In this document: positions 8,559 to 17,216 of the stretch, in pieces
How the letters are laid out: the number at the start of each line of letters is the position of its first letter
Numbering within the stretch: the first letter of the stretch is position 1
Made by a program: the position numbers and the translations under genes
Notes under the pieces: generated by a model
The model's input: only the letters and a program-made list of their open reading frames with translations
What the model was told of the DNA's origin: nothing
The model's database searches: none
From: Chloroflexota bacterium
GTDB lineage: Bacteria; Chloroflexota; Anaerolineae; B4-G1
NCBI GenBank assembly: GCA_024232355.1
Contig: JAAEPW010000908.1
Location: forward strand, 1-48,471
Reading direction: 5' to 3'
DNA length: 48,471 nucleotides

Positions 8559-10514
8559 ATGAAGCTGACTGATTCTATCACTGTCCTAAAGGGAGTCGGG
8601 CCCAAACGGGCCCGCTCCCTCGGGCAGCTAGGCATCGCTACGGTCGGTGATCTGCTGAACCACTTCCCGTCACGCGTCGAGTTCCCGCCTGAGGTGCGGA
8701 GGCTGGACGGATTGGAGGACGGTATTGTTGCCACAGCCGTAGGTAGGGTGAGTCGCGTGACCAGCGGGTACACTAGCCCCGACTTCTCATGCCAGGTTGT
8801 CACCAACTACGGGGAGGCGATCACATGCCGCTGGTTTAATATGGGACGCCGCATGCACGGGATGGGCGTACAGGAGGGCACTGGCATCATGCTATTCGGT
8901 TCCTGCGGCGGGCCCATTGCGTTCACCAATCCGGAGTTCCGGGTGTTTCCAGTCAACTACGAACCGGACATCAGCAACCTCCGCGTAGTAACGTACCCCG
9001 TTACTAATGGGATCACCAGCAGGGACATCTCCCGCTACGTGAAGCAGGTACTGCAGCTTGCCAGTAGCAACGTGCGTAGCGTTCACGATCCTGTGGATCA
9101 GGCCGCGTATGACACGGCCGTACGGCAGGAAAAGTACAACGAGCTATTCTACATGCAGTTGGCCCTCGCCCTCCGGCATAAGCAACGTAGGGACGTGGAC
9201 ACGAAGGTGCAGTGCATGCCGACACCGAAGTCCATTGAGGACTATTTTCCTTTTGAGTTTACTGGCGATCAGCGGCAGGCTGTGCGGGATATACAGGGTG
9301 ACATGTGCAAGGAACATTCGATGAACCGCCTGCTGCAGGGGGACGTGGGGTGCGGCAAGACCGCCGTCGCCGCACATGCCGCCATGGTTATGGCGTGCAA
9401 CGGGGGGCAGACAGCCATCCTGTGCCCGACGCAGGTGCTCGCGGAACAGCATCACCGGGCTATGGAGGAGTGGTTTGGGGCGGCGGGGTTATCAGTAAAG
9501 CTACTGACGGGGGGTACCGCTGTCGGGTCTGATAAGGACACGTTCGGCAACGGTCGCGTGGACGTCGTTATAGGCACCACAGCCCTCCTAAGCACGGGGG
9601 TTATGTTCCACAGGCTAGGCCTAGTTGTAGTGGATGAACAGCATAAGTTTGGCGTTGAGCAGCGTGCAGCGTTGGCTCAGCACGGTAACCCGCACGTACT
9701 GCTGATGACCGCCACGCCGATCCCCCGCACGATAGCCATGACTGCGTTCGGTGATCTGGACGTCAGCGTCATCAAGGAGATGCCGCCGGGGCGGATGCCA
9801 GTGCATACGGAGTGGGTAGGCGATGTGGTGGATATCCATGCCCGCGTCGACCATGAGCTTGGCGAGGGCAACCAGGTCTATGTGGTGTGCCCCCGCATCG
9901 AAGCCTTAGACGACGAGATGCGTGCAGTGGAGGAAGTAGCCCGGGAATACCGTGATAGGTTCCCCGGTGCGTCACTTGGTATACTGCACGGGCAGATGAC
10001 CGAGGACCAAAAGCAACTGGCCCAGCAGTGGTGGGGCACACCGGGTATGATCGGGAAGATCCTCGTAGCTACTACCGTCATCGAAGTCGGCGTCGACAAC
10101 CCGAACGCCACTGTCATGGTGGTCGAGGGAGCGGAGCGGTTCGGGCTCGCACAGCTTCACCAATTACGGGGGCGTGTGGGGCGTAGTGACAAGCAGTCGT
10201 ATTGCTTCCTCCTGTCGGACACAGAGAGCCACGAGGGCAGGGCCCGGTTGAAAGCGATGGAGCGTACTAACGATGGGTTCCTAATAGCAGAGGAGGACCT
10301 GAAAAACCGGGGGCCTGGTGATATCCTGGGCACCGAACAGCACGGGCTCCCCCCATTAAAAATAGCGGATCTTGTGCAGGACTTTGACCTGATGGTGGAG
10401 GCCAGGGACCAAGCACAGAACATCATGGCGTGCAGGTTACCCGCGTACGACCAGCACCTGGCAGAACTCAAACGACGGTACGGTGACGTGCTACATTTAG
10501 GAGGTACGGGATGA
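8559..10514 (+). CDS. recG: ATP-dependent DNA helicase RecG
   Basis: This 651-residue protein matches bacterial RecG along its length. An N-terminal helix-hairpin-like start (LKGVGPKRARSLGQLGI) leads into the wedge domain. The helicase core has Walker A GDVGCGKT (Lys267), motif II DEQH (359-362), motif III LMTATPIPRT, and motifs V/VI including EVGVDNPNATVM and QLRGRVGRSD. The RecG-specific end LKNRGPGDILGTEQHGLP is present. RecG reverses stalled forks and moves branched DNA; the phage copy probably acts like T4 UvsW. I chose ATG 8559 because GAGGTGG lies just upstream and RecG homology begins there. The bacterial protein is about 690 residues, so this is nearly full length. Confidence 0.95.
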   Translation: MKLTDSITVLKGVGPKRARSLGQLGIATVGDLLNHFPSRVEFPPEVRRLDGLEDGIVATAVGRVSRVTSGYTSPDFSCQVVTNYGEAITCRWFNMGRRMHGMGVQEGTGIMLFGSCGGPIAFTNPEFRVFPVNYEPDISNLRVVTYPVTNGITSRDISRYVKQVLQLASSNVRSVHDPVDQAAYDTAVRQEKYNELFYMQLALALRHKQRRDVDTKVQCMPTPKSIEDYFPFEFTGDQRQAVRDIQGDMCKEHSMNRLLQGDVGCGKTAVAAHAAMVMACNGGQTAILCPTQVLAEQHHRAMEEWFGAAGLSVKLLTGGTAVGSDKDTFGNGRVDVVIGTTALLSTGVMFHRLGLVVVDEQHKFGVEQRAALAQHGNPHVLLMTATPIPRTIAMTAFGDLDVSVIKEMPPGRMPVHTEWVGDVVDIHARVDHELGEGNQVYVVCPRIEALDDEMRAVEEVAREYRDRFPGASLGILHGQMTEDQKQLAQQWWGTPGMIGKILVATTVIEVGVDNPNATVMVVEGAERFGLAQLHQLRGRVGRSDKQSYCFLLSDTESHEGRARLKAMERTNDGFLIAEEDLKNRGPGDILGTEQHGLPPLKIADLVQDFDLMVEARDQAQNIMACRLPAYDQHLAELKRRYGDVLHLGGTG

Positions 10515-11113
10515 GCAAAGCCACAGAGGTATTCCGCGAGGAACTCGGCAGGATCAAGAACGACACGGTGCGTGACTTCGTAGTGCGTGTCATAGACACC
10601 ATGGCACCCGATTACTTCTGGACGTGCCCTGCATCCACCAGTGGTAAGTACCATCCGCAGATATCGCTGGGTGAGGGTGGACTCATCCGCCATACCAAGC
10701 TGGCTGTATGGTGGGGTGCCGAATTGATGCGTATGGATGACTGGACTGACGACACACACGATGCTGTGATCGCAGCCCTGTTGCTCCACGACCTCAAGAA
10801 GAACGGCGACAAGCTCGTGAACGGTAGGCCCACCGTGAAGAATTGCGTCAATGTTCATGGTACGAACCTGGCAGCGGAGATGCGTATGCGTATGTTTCCC
10901 CCCGGCACCAGTATACCGCCATTGATAGATATGGTGTTGGACGGCATCGCTTACCACATGGGCAGGTGGACCTGTCCGAATTGGAAGACGTCACCGCCCG
11001 AGTCGAAGGAATGGGGGGACACTAGGTTACGTAAAGTTGTCCACATGGCAGACTACTGTGCCAGCCGTCGCGTCGATGTCAAGGCGATGGAGTTGAAACA
11101 TGCTGCACTCTAA
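10511..11113 (+). CDS. HD-domain phosphohydrolase
   Basis: This 200-residue protein is an HD-superfamily metal-dependent phosphohydrolase. The metal ligands are visible as LIRHTKLAVWW, then LLLHDLKKNG (the HD pair), NVHGTNLA, IAYHMGRW and a late HMADYCASRRVD. HD enzymes cleave phosphate esters of nucleotides or RNA. Between RecG and a methyltransferase, a nucleotide-pool role such as a dNTPase is possible, but the sequence does not fix the substrate. The start overlaps the RecG stop as ATGA. Confidence 0.8.
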   Translation: MSKATEVFREELGRIKNDTVRDFVVRVIDTMAPDYFWTCPASTSGKYHPQISLGEGGLIRHTKLAVWWGAELMRMDDWTDDTHDAVIAALLLHDLKKNGDKLVNGRPTVKNCVNVHGTNLAAEMRMRMFPPGTSIPPLIDMVLDGIAYHMGRWTCPNWKTSPPESKEWGDTRLRKVVHMADYCASRRVDVKAMELKHAAL

Positions 11114-11390
11114 AAGACAGGGAATCCTTAACTGGTTGTCGATGCGATCACGTCTCAAGGACCGCGTCGTATACAACGCCATGAATAACCACCAGTGCCA
11201 GCCAACAGTGGCTCTGGGTACGGATGGGGATCGCCGCCTGATCCCCATAGTGACCGTTACATCACGCAGCGGAAAGGTGTACCGCGTAGGGATCAGACTA
11301 CACCCAGTGACAGGTGAGCCGAACGCATTTCTTAGGTTGCCCGATGTCGAGGATGAAACACATAACACTGAGACCATTGCCATATACTGA
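11100..11390 (+). CDS. Hypothetical protein (96 aa)
   Basis: This small basic protein overlaps the HD gene by 14 bases and is followed by another small gene in a different frame. The C-terminal half looks like a beta domain (IPIVTVTSRSGKVYRVGIRL). I recognise no family. The overlap pattern fits the compact operon, but there is no clear ribosome site, so it is less certain than its neighbours. Confidence 0.5.
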   Translation: MLHSKRQGILNWLSMRSRLKDRVVYNAMNNHQCQPTVALGTDGDRRLIPIVTVTSRSGKVYRVGIRLHPVTGEPNAFLRLPDVEDETHNTETIAIY

Positions 11391-11577
11391 CCTCGTCCCG
11401 TGTGACAAGATCCGTGACTGGCTGTACCGCCGCACTGGAACCCTAGTAAAAGAGCCCTGGATCAGGAAACAGATTCGATCCAGGGCTCTCAGGACTATCA
11501 CCAGACCTGAGCGTTACGGTGGGGGAACCTTCACACGTAAGGCCTGGTTGGAAGAACTTATTGCGGAGAACTCGTGA
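11344..11577 (+). CDS. Hypothetical small basic protein
   Basis: This protein of about 77 residues (shorter if it starts at the in-frame ATG 11353) has an Arg-rich helical stretch including CDKIRDWLYRRTG and IRKQIRSRALRTI, suggesting a nucleic-acid-binding or helix-turn-helix-like protein. Its stop TGA overlaps the methyltransferase start as TGATG. The start is unsure because the preceding gene overlaps it and no clean ribosome site is present. The function is unknown. Confidence 0.5.
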   Translation: MSRMKHITLRPLPYTDLVPCDKIRDWLYRRTGTLVKEPWIRKQIRSRALRTITRPERYGGGTFTRKAWLEELIAENS

Positions 11578-12155
11578 TGCGTATTCTAGTTGCGTGCGAA
11601 GAGTCCCAGGCCGTTACGATTCGGTTCCGTAGATTGGGGATCGAGGCATACTCCTGTGACACATCGCCGTGCTCCGGGGGACACCCGGAATGGCATATAC
11701 AGCACGATGTATCGCTGCACCTGCGAGATGACTGGGACGCGATATTTGCTTTCCCACCTTGTACGCACCTGGCATCATCCGGGGCCCGCTGGTTTGCCGA
11801 AAAGCGTAGGGACGGGCGGCAGGCAGCGGGTATCGCTTTCTTCTTAGAGTTCACAAGGCTATCGTGTCCTTGGGCGATAGAAAACCCGATAGGGGTAATG
11901 AGCAGTATATACCGCAAACCGGACCAGATAATACAGCCGTGGCAATTCGGACACGGGGAGACGAAAGCTACGTGCCTCTGGCTCCATGCTCTGCCGCTCC
12001 TACAACCTACAGATATAGTATCCGGGCGGGATGACAGAATACATAAAATGCCGCCTAGCCCCAACCGAAGTCGAGTTCGATCAGAGACATATGCAGGTGT
12101 AGCTAGTGCCATGGCCGAACAGTGGGGCAGTTTCCTTATTAAGGAGAACTCTTAG
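11577..12155 (+). CDS. C5-cytosine DNA methyltransferase-like protein
   Basis: This 192-residue protein starts with an S-adenosylmethionine-binding strand (MRILVACEESQAVTIRF), then IEAYSCD. The catalytic-type motif FPPCTHLASSGARWF carries Cys62 after Pro, followed by AIENPIG and a C-terminal TYAGVASAMAEQW. This short phage form is usually annotated as cytosine methyltransferase; it lacks much of the usual target-recognition domain, so its activity is an inference. GGAG lies eight bases before the ATG. It is the last gene of the plus block and its end overlaps the convergent small membrane gene. It may protect phage DNA from host restriction. Confidence 0.75.
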   Translation: MRILVACEESQAVTIRFRRLGIEAYSCDTSPCSGGHPEWHIQHDVSLHLRDDWDAIFAFPPCTHLASSGARWFAEKRRDGRQAAGIAFFLEFTRLSCPWAIENPIGVMSSIYRKPDQIIQPWQFGHGETKATCLWLHALPLLQPTDIVSGRDDRIHKMPPSPNRSRVRSETYAGVASAMAEQWGSFLIKENS

Positions 12156-12336
12156 CCAGTATCACCATCACGCTGATAAGTGTGGTCCCGAGGGCCAGCA
12201 CAGTCGCCACCACAGCAGATACGAATGCTGCAGTCAGCCGCGTGTGCAGTGCGACGTGTGTGGCCGTCCATTTCGTAAGCCGTTCCGTACGCTCATCGAG
12301 GCGTATCAGTAGCTCATCCCTCTCTTCATGTGTCAT
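12139..12336 (-). CDS. Small single-TM protein, possible holin (XhlA-like)
   Basis: This 65-residue protein has an N-terminal charged amphipathic helix (ERDELLIRLDERTERLTKW) and one C-terminal membrane segment (about 34-60). That layout resembles XhlA-type haemolysin/holin helpers. The ribosome site GGGGAGGTG precedes the start. It is the last gene of the virion operon, a usual place for a lysis gene, and overlaps the end of the convergent methyltransferase gene by 17 bases. The holin role is inferred from shape and position only. Confidence 0.6.
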   Translation of the reverse strand: MTHEERDELLIRLDERTERLTKWTATHVALHTRLTAAFVSAVVATVLALGTTLISVMVILAKSSP

Positions 12337-15300
12337 AATGCACCTCCCCTGGACCTGGTGGACGTTGTTGTATCACCGTACACCTGCACACCGATACCCA
12401 GGATGCCCAGCATGGACAGTATAGTGCCGCGCGGCACCCCCTGGTCACGCATTACCTCGTAGATGTCGTCGAGTGCTATCGGTGTCACCGCCTCCTTAGC
12501 GACCCACAGCGGCGTAGTAGCACCGCTGAACGGTGTGTCACCAGTGTAACCGGCCCAGGCGATGTTGAGGGCAGGGCTCACCTTGTTCTTGAGGAACTGT
12601 GCTACAGTGCGCTCCAGGTCGTACCCAGTCAGCGGGGTGATGTTGCCCTCCTGGTCTTTGCGTTCCTTAAGAGCCATCCGGCCGACAATGGTCAACGTCT
12701 GTGCCATACCGGACAGCGGGTCCAGTCGGGTATTACCGAACCGGATCTTACCAGCGTCAGACGATCGCGTATCCCACTCCAGTTCGCCGCCAGCCAGTTG
12801 TCCGAGGAAGTACACCGTGGCCAGGCCAGCCAGATACCGGCCAAGCTCCACGGCGAACATTCTGCGCACACGCCGCGAACCACGCAGGCCAACGGGAATC
12901 AATCTATTGCCACGGTATTCAAGCTGCCCGCCTAACGTAGCCAGCATCTGGAACCGACTTAAGGCCCTACGGGGTGCCCAGAATATCCCGTTCATGCGGT
13001 TCATCAGTTCCTTTGTACCGCCCCTAGCAACGCCTCGGCCCGTGGCCATGTTGATGAAATCAGCGATCGCTCGCCCCTCTGTCTCCGTGGGCCCGCCCTC
13101 ATCAGCGAAGGATGCAGCCATGGAGTCATAGGAATCGGCACGTAGTAGGTTTAACGTGGTAGCGAATGCACGGTCGGACGCCATCACGCCTCGGCCGATC
13201 TGCCTCAGCCCAGGTATCTTGGAGTCCGCCATCGCCCCGATCCAGTTCGACCTAAACAGTTCCTCTTTCTCTGTAAAGTTCCCAGCCCTGGATGCGTCCG
13301 TAAGTTCCAGCCCATCACGGAAATAGTACGGTGCGTTCGGCCTATTGCGAATGGCCTGGTTGGTCTCGTACGCGGTCTTGTCGGATGCTGCCGCCCGTAG
13401 TGCCTTCGGTAGAGTACGTAATGCACGTATCGGGTGACTTAACAGCACCCAGCCGCCCTGGTTGCCAAGGGCACTCAGGTCGAATGAGGACTTAAGGGCC
13501 ATCACGGTGCGAGCAGTTTCTGCCGCTATATGCCTGAGTTTGCTAACTGGCTTCTGCTTGTTTATCTCACGTGCGATCTCAGCATCCAGCCGTGCCATCT
13601 CATACTGCAGTTGCAGCGTACGTCTGCTGGGCTTATTCAGCTTGGCACGTTTGGTCGTGTCAAAGTCCTTGGCCGCAAGCCGTGCTTTCAAGAAGGCGAT
13701 ACGACGCTCGATCCGCTGTTGCTCCGCTGCTTCACTCTTACTCTGTATGGCCTTCAAGTCACGCAGTATATTCTCCAAGTACTGCACAGCCTTATCGGGA
13801 ACCTCACCGGGGGTGGGTTCCGCCTCATCGGGCATGCGGCCCTCCCGCATCCAGTACAACACCTCATCGATATCCGTGCGAAGTCCCTTGACCTTGCGAT
13901 ACCTGCGCCGCATGGCCCGCAGGTACTCAGCCATAGCGTCCGTGTTCTGTGCCCTGCGGTCGGTGGCACGGACAACAGCATCCGTCAGTGTCATGGCAGT
14001 AAGATCGGGAAAATACCCCAGTACCTTACGTGTCACTGCCTCCAGGTCTGCACCCTCCATACGGGAAGCAATGTTCAGCATGACCTTGTAGATTATGAGG
14101 TCCGTGTGCTCACGAGTCAGCAAGTCCGCAAGTTCTGCGTCCTTATCGACGTCCGACATCTTACTGTACCTGCTACCAGCCTGCTTCATGGCACGCCGCA
14201 TATGGTTACGGGCGTCCTTCTGCGTAGCGGCCCTGGCACGCTTACGTTTCCGGTTCAGCTTGCGGGACTTCTTATGCAGACCCTGTTTGGTGTCAGCATC
14301 CAGTGGTTTACCCGCAGCTTTAGTTGCACGGCCTATAACATTGAGGACGTTGCCGTTGTCACCGAGCCTGTGCTGTCGTGCAAAACCAGCCGCACTCCAC
14401 TCAGTACCGGCCCACCGCAACACTTTTGCGATCACAGCATGCTGCTCCTCAAGCTCACCCATCCTACGCATGACCGTATCCCGATTGGGATCGTCCTCCG
14501 GCATGGCGTCAAGCTGTTCGGCCATCTGGGAGTGCTCACCCTCAAGCTGCTCTGCTCTGATGTCAAGACCATGCGTCTCTTCCGACGTAGCGGGTCTGGG
14601 GTCGTTCAGGATGTCATTGGCAATATCCGGGGCTCGCTGGTCGTACCCACCGTCGATCGCGGCTTGACGACGTCCCTGCAACGTGCCAGCAGGGATCTGC
14701 TCAGGCACCGGCGGGTTGCCCATCCACCCGCTGCGGGTCTCCATGTCAGCGTTCCGGGTGGCCATATACGGACGTTCCGGGTCCTCCCCACCCTCCGGCT
14801 GCACTATCGGGGGTTCAGCTACCACGTCAGCCGTTGAGGAACCAGGCTCACTGCCCACAGGAGCGACGATCTCCGGTTTGGGGGCCTCCGGTGCGGGCTC
14901 AGCCACCCCGGGGCTCTCAGGCATCCCCTCTGTTACGGTGGGGGTGAATCCCTCTCCGCCGGGCCCGATCTCCGGTGCCGTGGGCTGGACCGGCTCACCC
15001 GCTGTCGGGGGCTGGAGTTCCTGCTCCACAACCATCCGCTCGGATACGCCCACATCATGCTGCTTCTCAACCTCGGCCAGTACCGATGAGCCGCCGCGTG
15101 CGAGGGATGCCCCGCCGCGTAGGGACTCACCGACGATCGCACCGCCCACGCCAGCACCGCCGAGGCGGATCAGATCCTCCTTTAGGTCGAGTTCCCGGCC
15201 GGTAGCGATCTCAGCACCGACAACAACACCCTCCTGTATGACTTCTTGTAGACCATCGACTGTGGCGTTCATCGCCTCATCAAAGGTTATATCTACACCG

Positions 15301-16085
15301 GCTCTGGCCATCTTCTTGAACGCACGGTCGCGGGCAGCAGACACCAGTTCCTTGACAGCTTTCTTATTGCCGAGCTTGAGGATACCCTTCATCTGCCACT
15401 TCTCAACCAGGCCGATGATCGGTGCTGTGACCCACCGGGCCGCATTCGCCTTATCGTGGTCGACACCCAGGTCACGCAGGTTCTGGTATACTTCCTCACC
15501 ACCCATTGCGGCACTCGTGGCGACGACTGCGGCGGGTCCGCCGAGCATGGCCGCAACAGCGGACATGCCGAATTGTGGGATAGATTCGCCAACAAGGTTG
15601 ACCAATACGCCCCCAGCACCACCACGCTTCGCACGCAGTACCTCAGCCTCTGACAGCTTGTAGATATCCCGGGCCTTCCTACGTAGATTCCGTATAGTCT
15701 TGGCCCGCTCCTCGGATGTACCGGGTACGCCCCAGTTGCCCCAGCTTCCAGGGGCCCGCCCGCCAGCTTCCATCAGCGTTGCGAGCGTACCGGGTACAGT
15801 GGCCACGGCCTTGAGACCGCCGCGACCGATCGCGTGGTATAGGTCGCCGCGCAGCGTCCCCTGTGGCTCAGGCTCTTGCGGTTCCATCGAGTCCAGTGCC
15901 TTACGCACTGACTTCTGGATACGTGCACCCTGCGGAACCATCTCACTGGGCACAGTGAAATCCTCAGTGGGCCCTTGCGGTGCGGGTGCACCCGCCGCCT
16001 GATCTGTCAATGCCTTGCTTATAGCCGCCCGCTGCTTGAACGGGTTTGCCTCTTGCTTAGCACGTGCGTAGAATGGATTGGCCAT
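12333..16085 (-). CDS. Large internal virion / DNA-ejection-like protein (1250 aa)
   Basis: This is the largest protein encoded here. The N-terminal region is basic (NPFYARAKQEANPFKQR). A hydrophobic alanine/glycine region lies at about 155-200. A proline/glutamate-rich linker spans roughly 355-460, followed by long charged helices and a mixed alpha-helical C-terminal third with a hydrophobic segment (LAGLATVYFLGQLAGG). Size, position at the end of the late operon and membrane-prone segments resemble internal core proteins that podoviruses eject with DNA. I see no certain lysozyme, transglycosylase or protease motif. A ribosome site (AGGGGGA) supports the start. Confidence 0.65.
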   Translation of the reverse strand: MANPFYARAKQEANPFKQRAAISKALTDQAAGAPAPQGPTEDFTVPSEMVPQGARIQKSVRKALDSMEPQEPEPQGTLRGDLYHAIGRGGLKAVATVPGTLATLMEAGGRAPGSWGNWGVPGTSEERAKTIRNLRRKARDIYKLSEAEVLRAKRGGAGGVLVNLVGESIPQFGMSAVAAMLGGPAAVVATSAAMGGEEVYQNLRDLGVDHDKANAARWVTAPIIGLVEKWQMKGILKLGNKKAVKELVSAARDRAFKKMARAGVDITFDEAMNATVDGLQEVIQEGVVVGAEIATGRELDLKEDLIRLGGAGVGGAIVGESLRGGASLARGGSSVLAEVEKQHDVGVSERMVVEQELQPPTAGEPVQPTAPEIGPGGEGFTPTVTEGMPESPGVAEPAPEAPKPEIVAPVGSEPGSSTADVVAEPPIVQPEGGEDPERPYMATRNADMETRSGWMGNPPVPEQIPAGTLQGRRQAAIDGGYDQRAPDIANDILNDPRPATSEETHGLDIRAEQLEGEHSQMAEQLDAMPEDDPNRDTVMRRMGELEEQHAVIAKVLRWAGTEWSAAGFARQHRLGDNGNVLNVIGRATKAAGKPLDADTKQGLHKKSRKLNRKRKRARAATQKDARNHMRRAMKQAGSRYSKMSDVDKDAELADLLTREHTDLIIYKVMLNIASRMEGADLEAVTRKVLGYFPDLTAMTLTDAVVRATDRRAQNTDAMAEYLRAMRRRYRKVKGLRTDIDEVLYWMREGRMPDEAEPTPGEVPDKAVQYLENILRDLKAIQSKSEAAEQQRIERRIAFLKARLAAKDFDTTKRAKLNKPSRRTLQLQYEMARLDAEIAREINKQKPVSKLRHIAAETARTVMALKSSFDLSALGNQGGWVLLSHPIRALRTLPKALRAAASDKTAYETNQAIRNRPNAPYYFRDGLELTDASRAGNFTEKEELFRSNWIGAMADSKIPGLRQIGRGVMASDRAFATTLNLLRADSYDSMAASFADEGGPTETEGRAIADFINMATGRGVARGGTKELMNRMNGIFWAPRRALSRFQMLATLGGQLEYRGNRLIPVGLRGSRRVRRMFAVELGRYLAGLATVYFLGQLAGGELEWDTRSSDAGKIRFGNTRLDPLSGMAQTLTIVGRMALKERKDQEGNITPLTGYDLERTVAQFLKNKVSPALNIAWAGYTGDTPFSGATTPLWVAKEAVTPIALDDIYEVMRDQGVPRGTILSMLGILGIGVQVYGDTTTSTRSRGGAL

Positions 16086-16097
16086 TGCGTCCCCCTA

Positions 16098-17201
16098 TCA
16101 GTCCTCGACCCTGATGCCCCGGGCCCTTGCGATCTGTGTTGCCTGCTCCGGATCGCCGCCAGCCTCCTGCCATATCGCGTCCATTTCCCCGGGCCGGAAT
16201 CCTCGGCCGGTGCTGGAATGCTGTCTCGGCTTGGATTGCCGCACGTCGTGGGCCATGGAACCCGCTGCACCGTTCAGATCAGTCACACGCTTTCCGATAA
16301 GCTGACTTGAGGCTGCATCCAGGGCAGTCTGGGCTTCGCCATATTGCTGCTGCAGTGCCCCGTACTCTTGCTCCTGCTCTGGCCCTGCGAGTTCCCAATC
16401 GCCCTTTTTCTTGGGGTCGCCGCCGGGCTTCAACATGAATAGCCGATCCGATGCGTCGAATGGCTTCCACGAGGGATCATGTACCTGCGTCCTAAACGAC
16501 TGCATCCGCCTCTTCGTCAGTTCCAGAACGCTACGTAATTCCTGCACCGCCCTGTACGGGTCCTGCCGTTTCGGGGGCCGGAACGCGGTGACGGGGACCT
16601 CATATCCGAGTGCCTTGTACTGCAGCGATCGGGCCACGTCCTCGTTCATAACACCCTGTTCAGCGAGACTGGCATACGTCTGGATCTCCTTCATCCGCAG
16701 GGCCTGGTTGAGTACCATCCCTCGGCGTGCGTTATCCTTCGCCTGGGTGACGGCCTGCACCTGCGGCTCCAGCTTGCCCTGGATAGTGACCCATTTTTTC
16801 TGGTAGGTTGCGTTCATCTGGTTGATACGTGAACGCTGCTGGTCTTGCTCCAGTCCGGAGTTCCGGATCGCATTGACGTCAATCTGGTACTGCTTGTACG
16901 AGATGTCCAATTCCCGCTGGATAGGGGCCTTCACCTGTGCAAGCTGCCGGTCGAATATGGCAAGCTGGCCTAGCTCCTGCTCGCCCTGCCATGTAGCGAG
17001 GTCAACAGGGTCGGTCTGTGTGATGTTCTGCTGGCCCGTGCCCCCGCCAAGATCACCATAAAACGGCTCCGCGAGACCAGTTCTGGGGTCTCGCTGCATT
17101 ATACCGGCCTGCGTGACATTACCTTGTGCATCAGTCATCTCGAATGCGGGCCCGCCTATTTCGCCTGCCGCCGGTAGTGATTGGAATGGTAGTCCTGGCA
17201 T
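16098..17201 (-). CDS. Coiled-coil virion-associated protein
   Basis: This 367-residue protein is glutamine-rich and mostly helical after residue 60, with long heptad-like stretches (for example DISYKQYQIDVNAIRNSG and TYQKKWVTIQGKLEPQV). It lies between a tail-fibre-like gene and the 1250-residue internal protein, with an AGGAG site upstream of its ATG. It is probably an internal core or adaptor protein of the particle; I recognise no specific family. Confidence 0.55.
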   Translation of the reverse strand: MPGLPFQSLPAAGEIGGPAFEMTDAQGNVTQAGIMQRDPRTGLAEPFYGDLGGGTGQQNITQTDPVDLATWQGEQELGQLAIFDRQLAQVKAPIQRELDISYKQYQIDVNAIRNSGLEQDQQRSRINQMNATYQKKWVTIQGKLEPQVQAVTQAKDNARRGMVLNQALRMKEIQTYASLAEQGVMNEDVARSLQYKALGYEVPVTAFRPPKRQDPYRAVQELRSVLELTKRRMQSFRTQVHDPSWKPFDASDRLFMLKPGGDPKKKGDWELAGPEQEQEYGALQQQYGEAQTALDAASSQLIGKRVTDLNGAAGSMAHDVRQSKPRQHSSTGRGFRPGEMDAIWQEAGGDPEQATQIARARGIRVED

Positions 17202-17216
17202 TAGTTATCTCCTAGC

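Noticed and set aside
10511..11113. 2-aminoadenine (Z-genome) pathway
   Set aside because: An HD enzyme and a DUF5664-like domain are present, but no PurZ-type adenylosuccinate synthetase was seen, so the pathway is not supported.
13530..14837. A 435-codon plus-strand frame inside the 1250-residue protein gene
   Set aside because: It is opposite a coding gene and comes from its codon bias; it has no ribosome site or recognisable protein pattern.
14683..15663. A 326-codon plus-strand frame with Ser/Pro-rich product
   Set aside because: It is the antisense of the proline-rich region of the internal virion protein and has low complexity.
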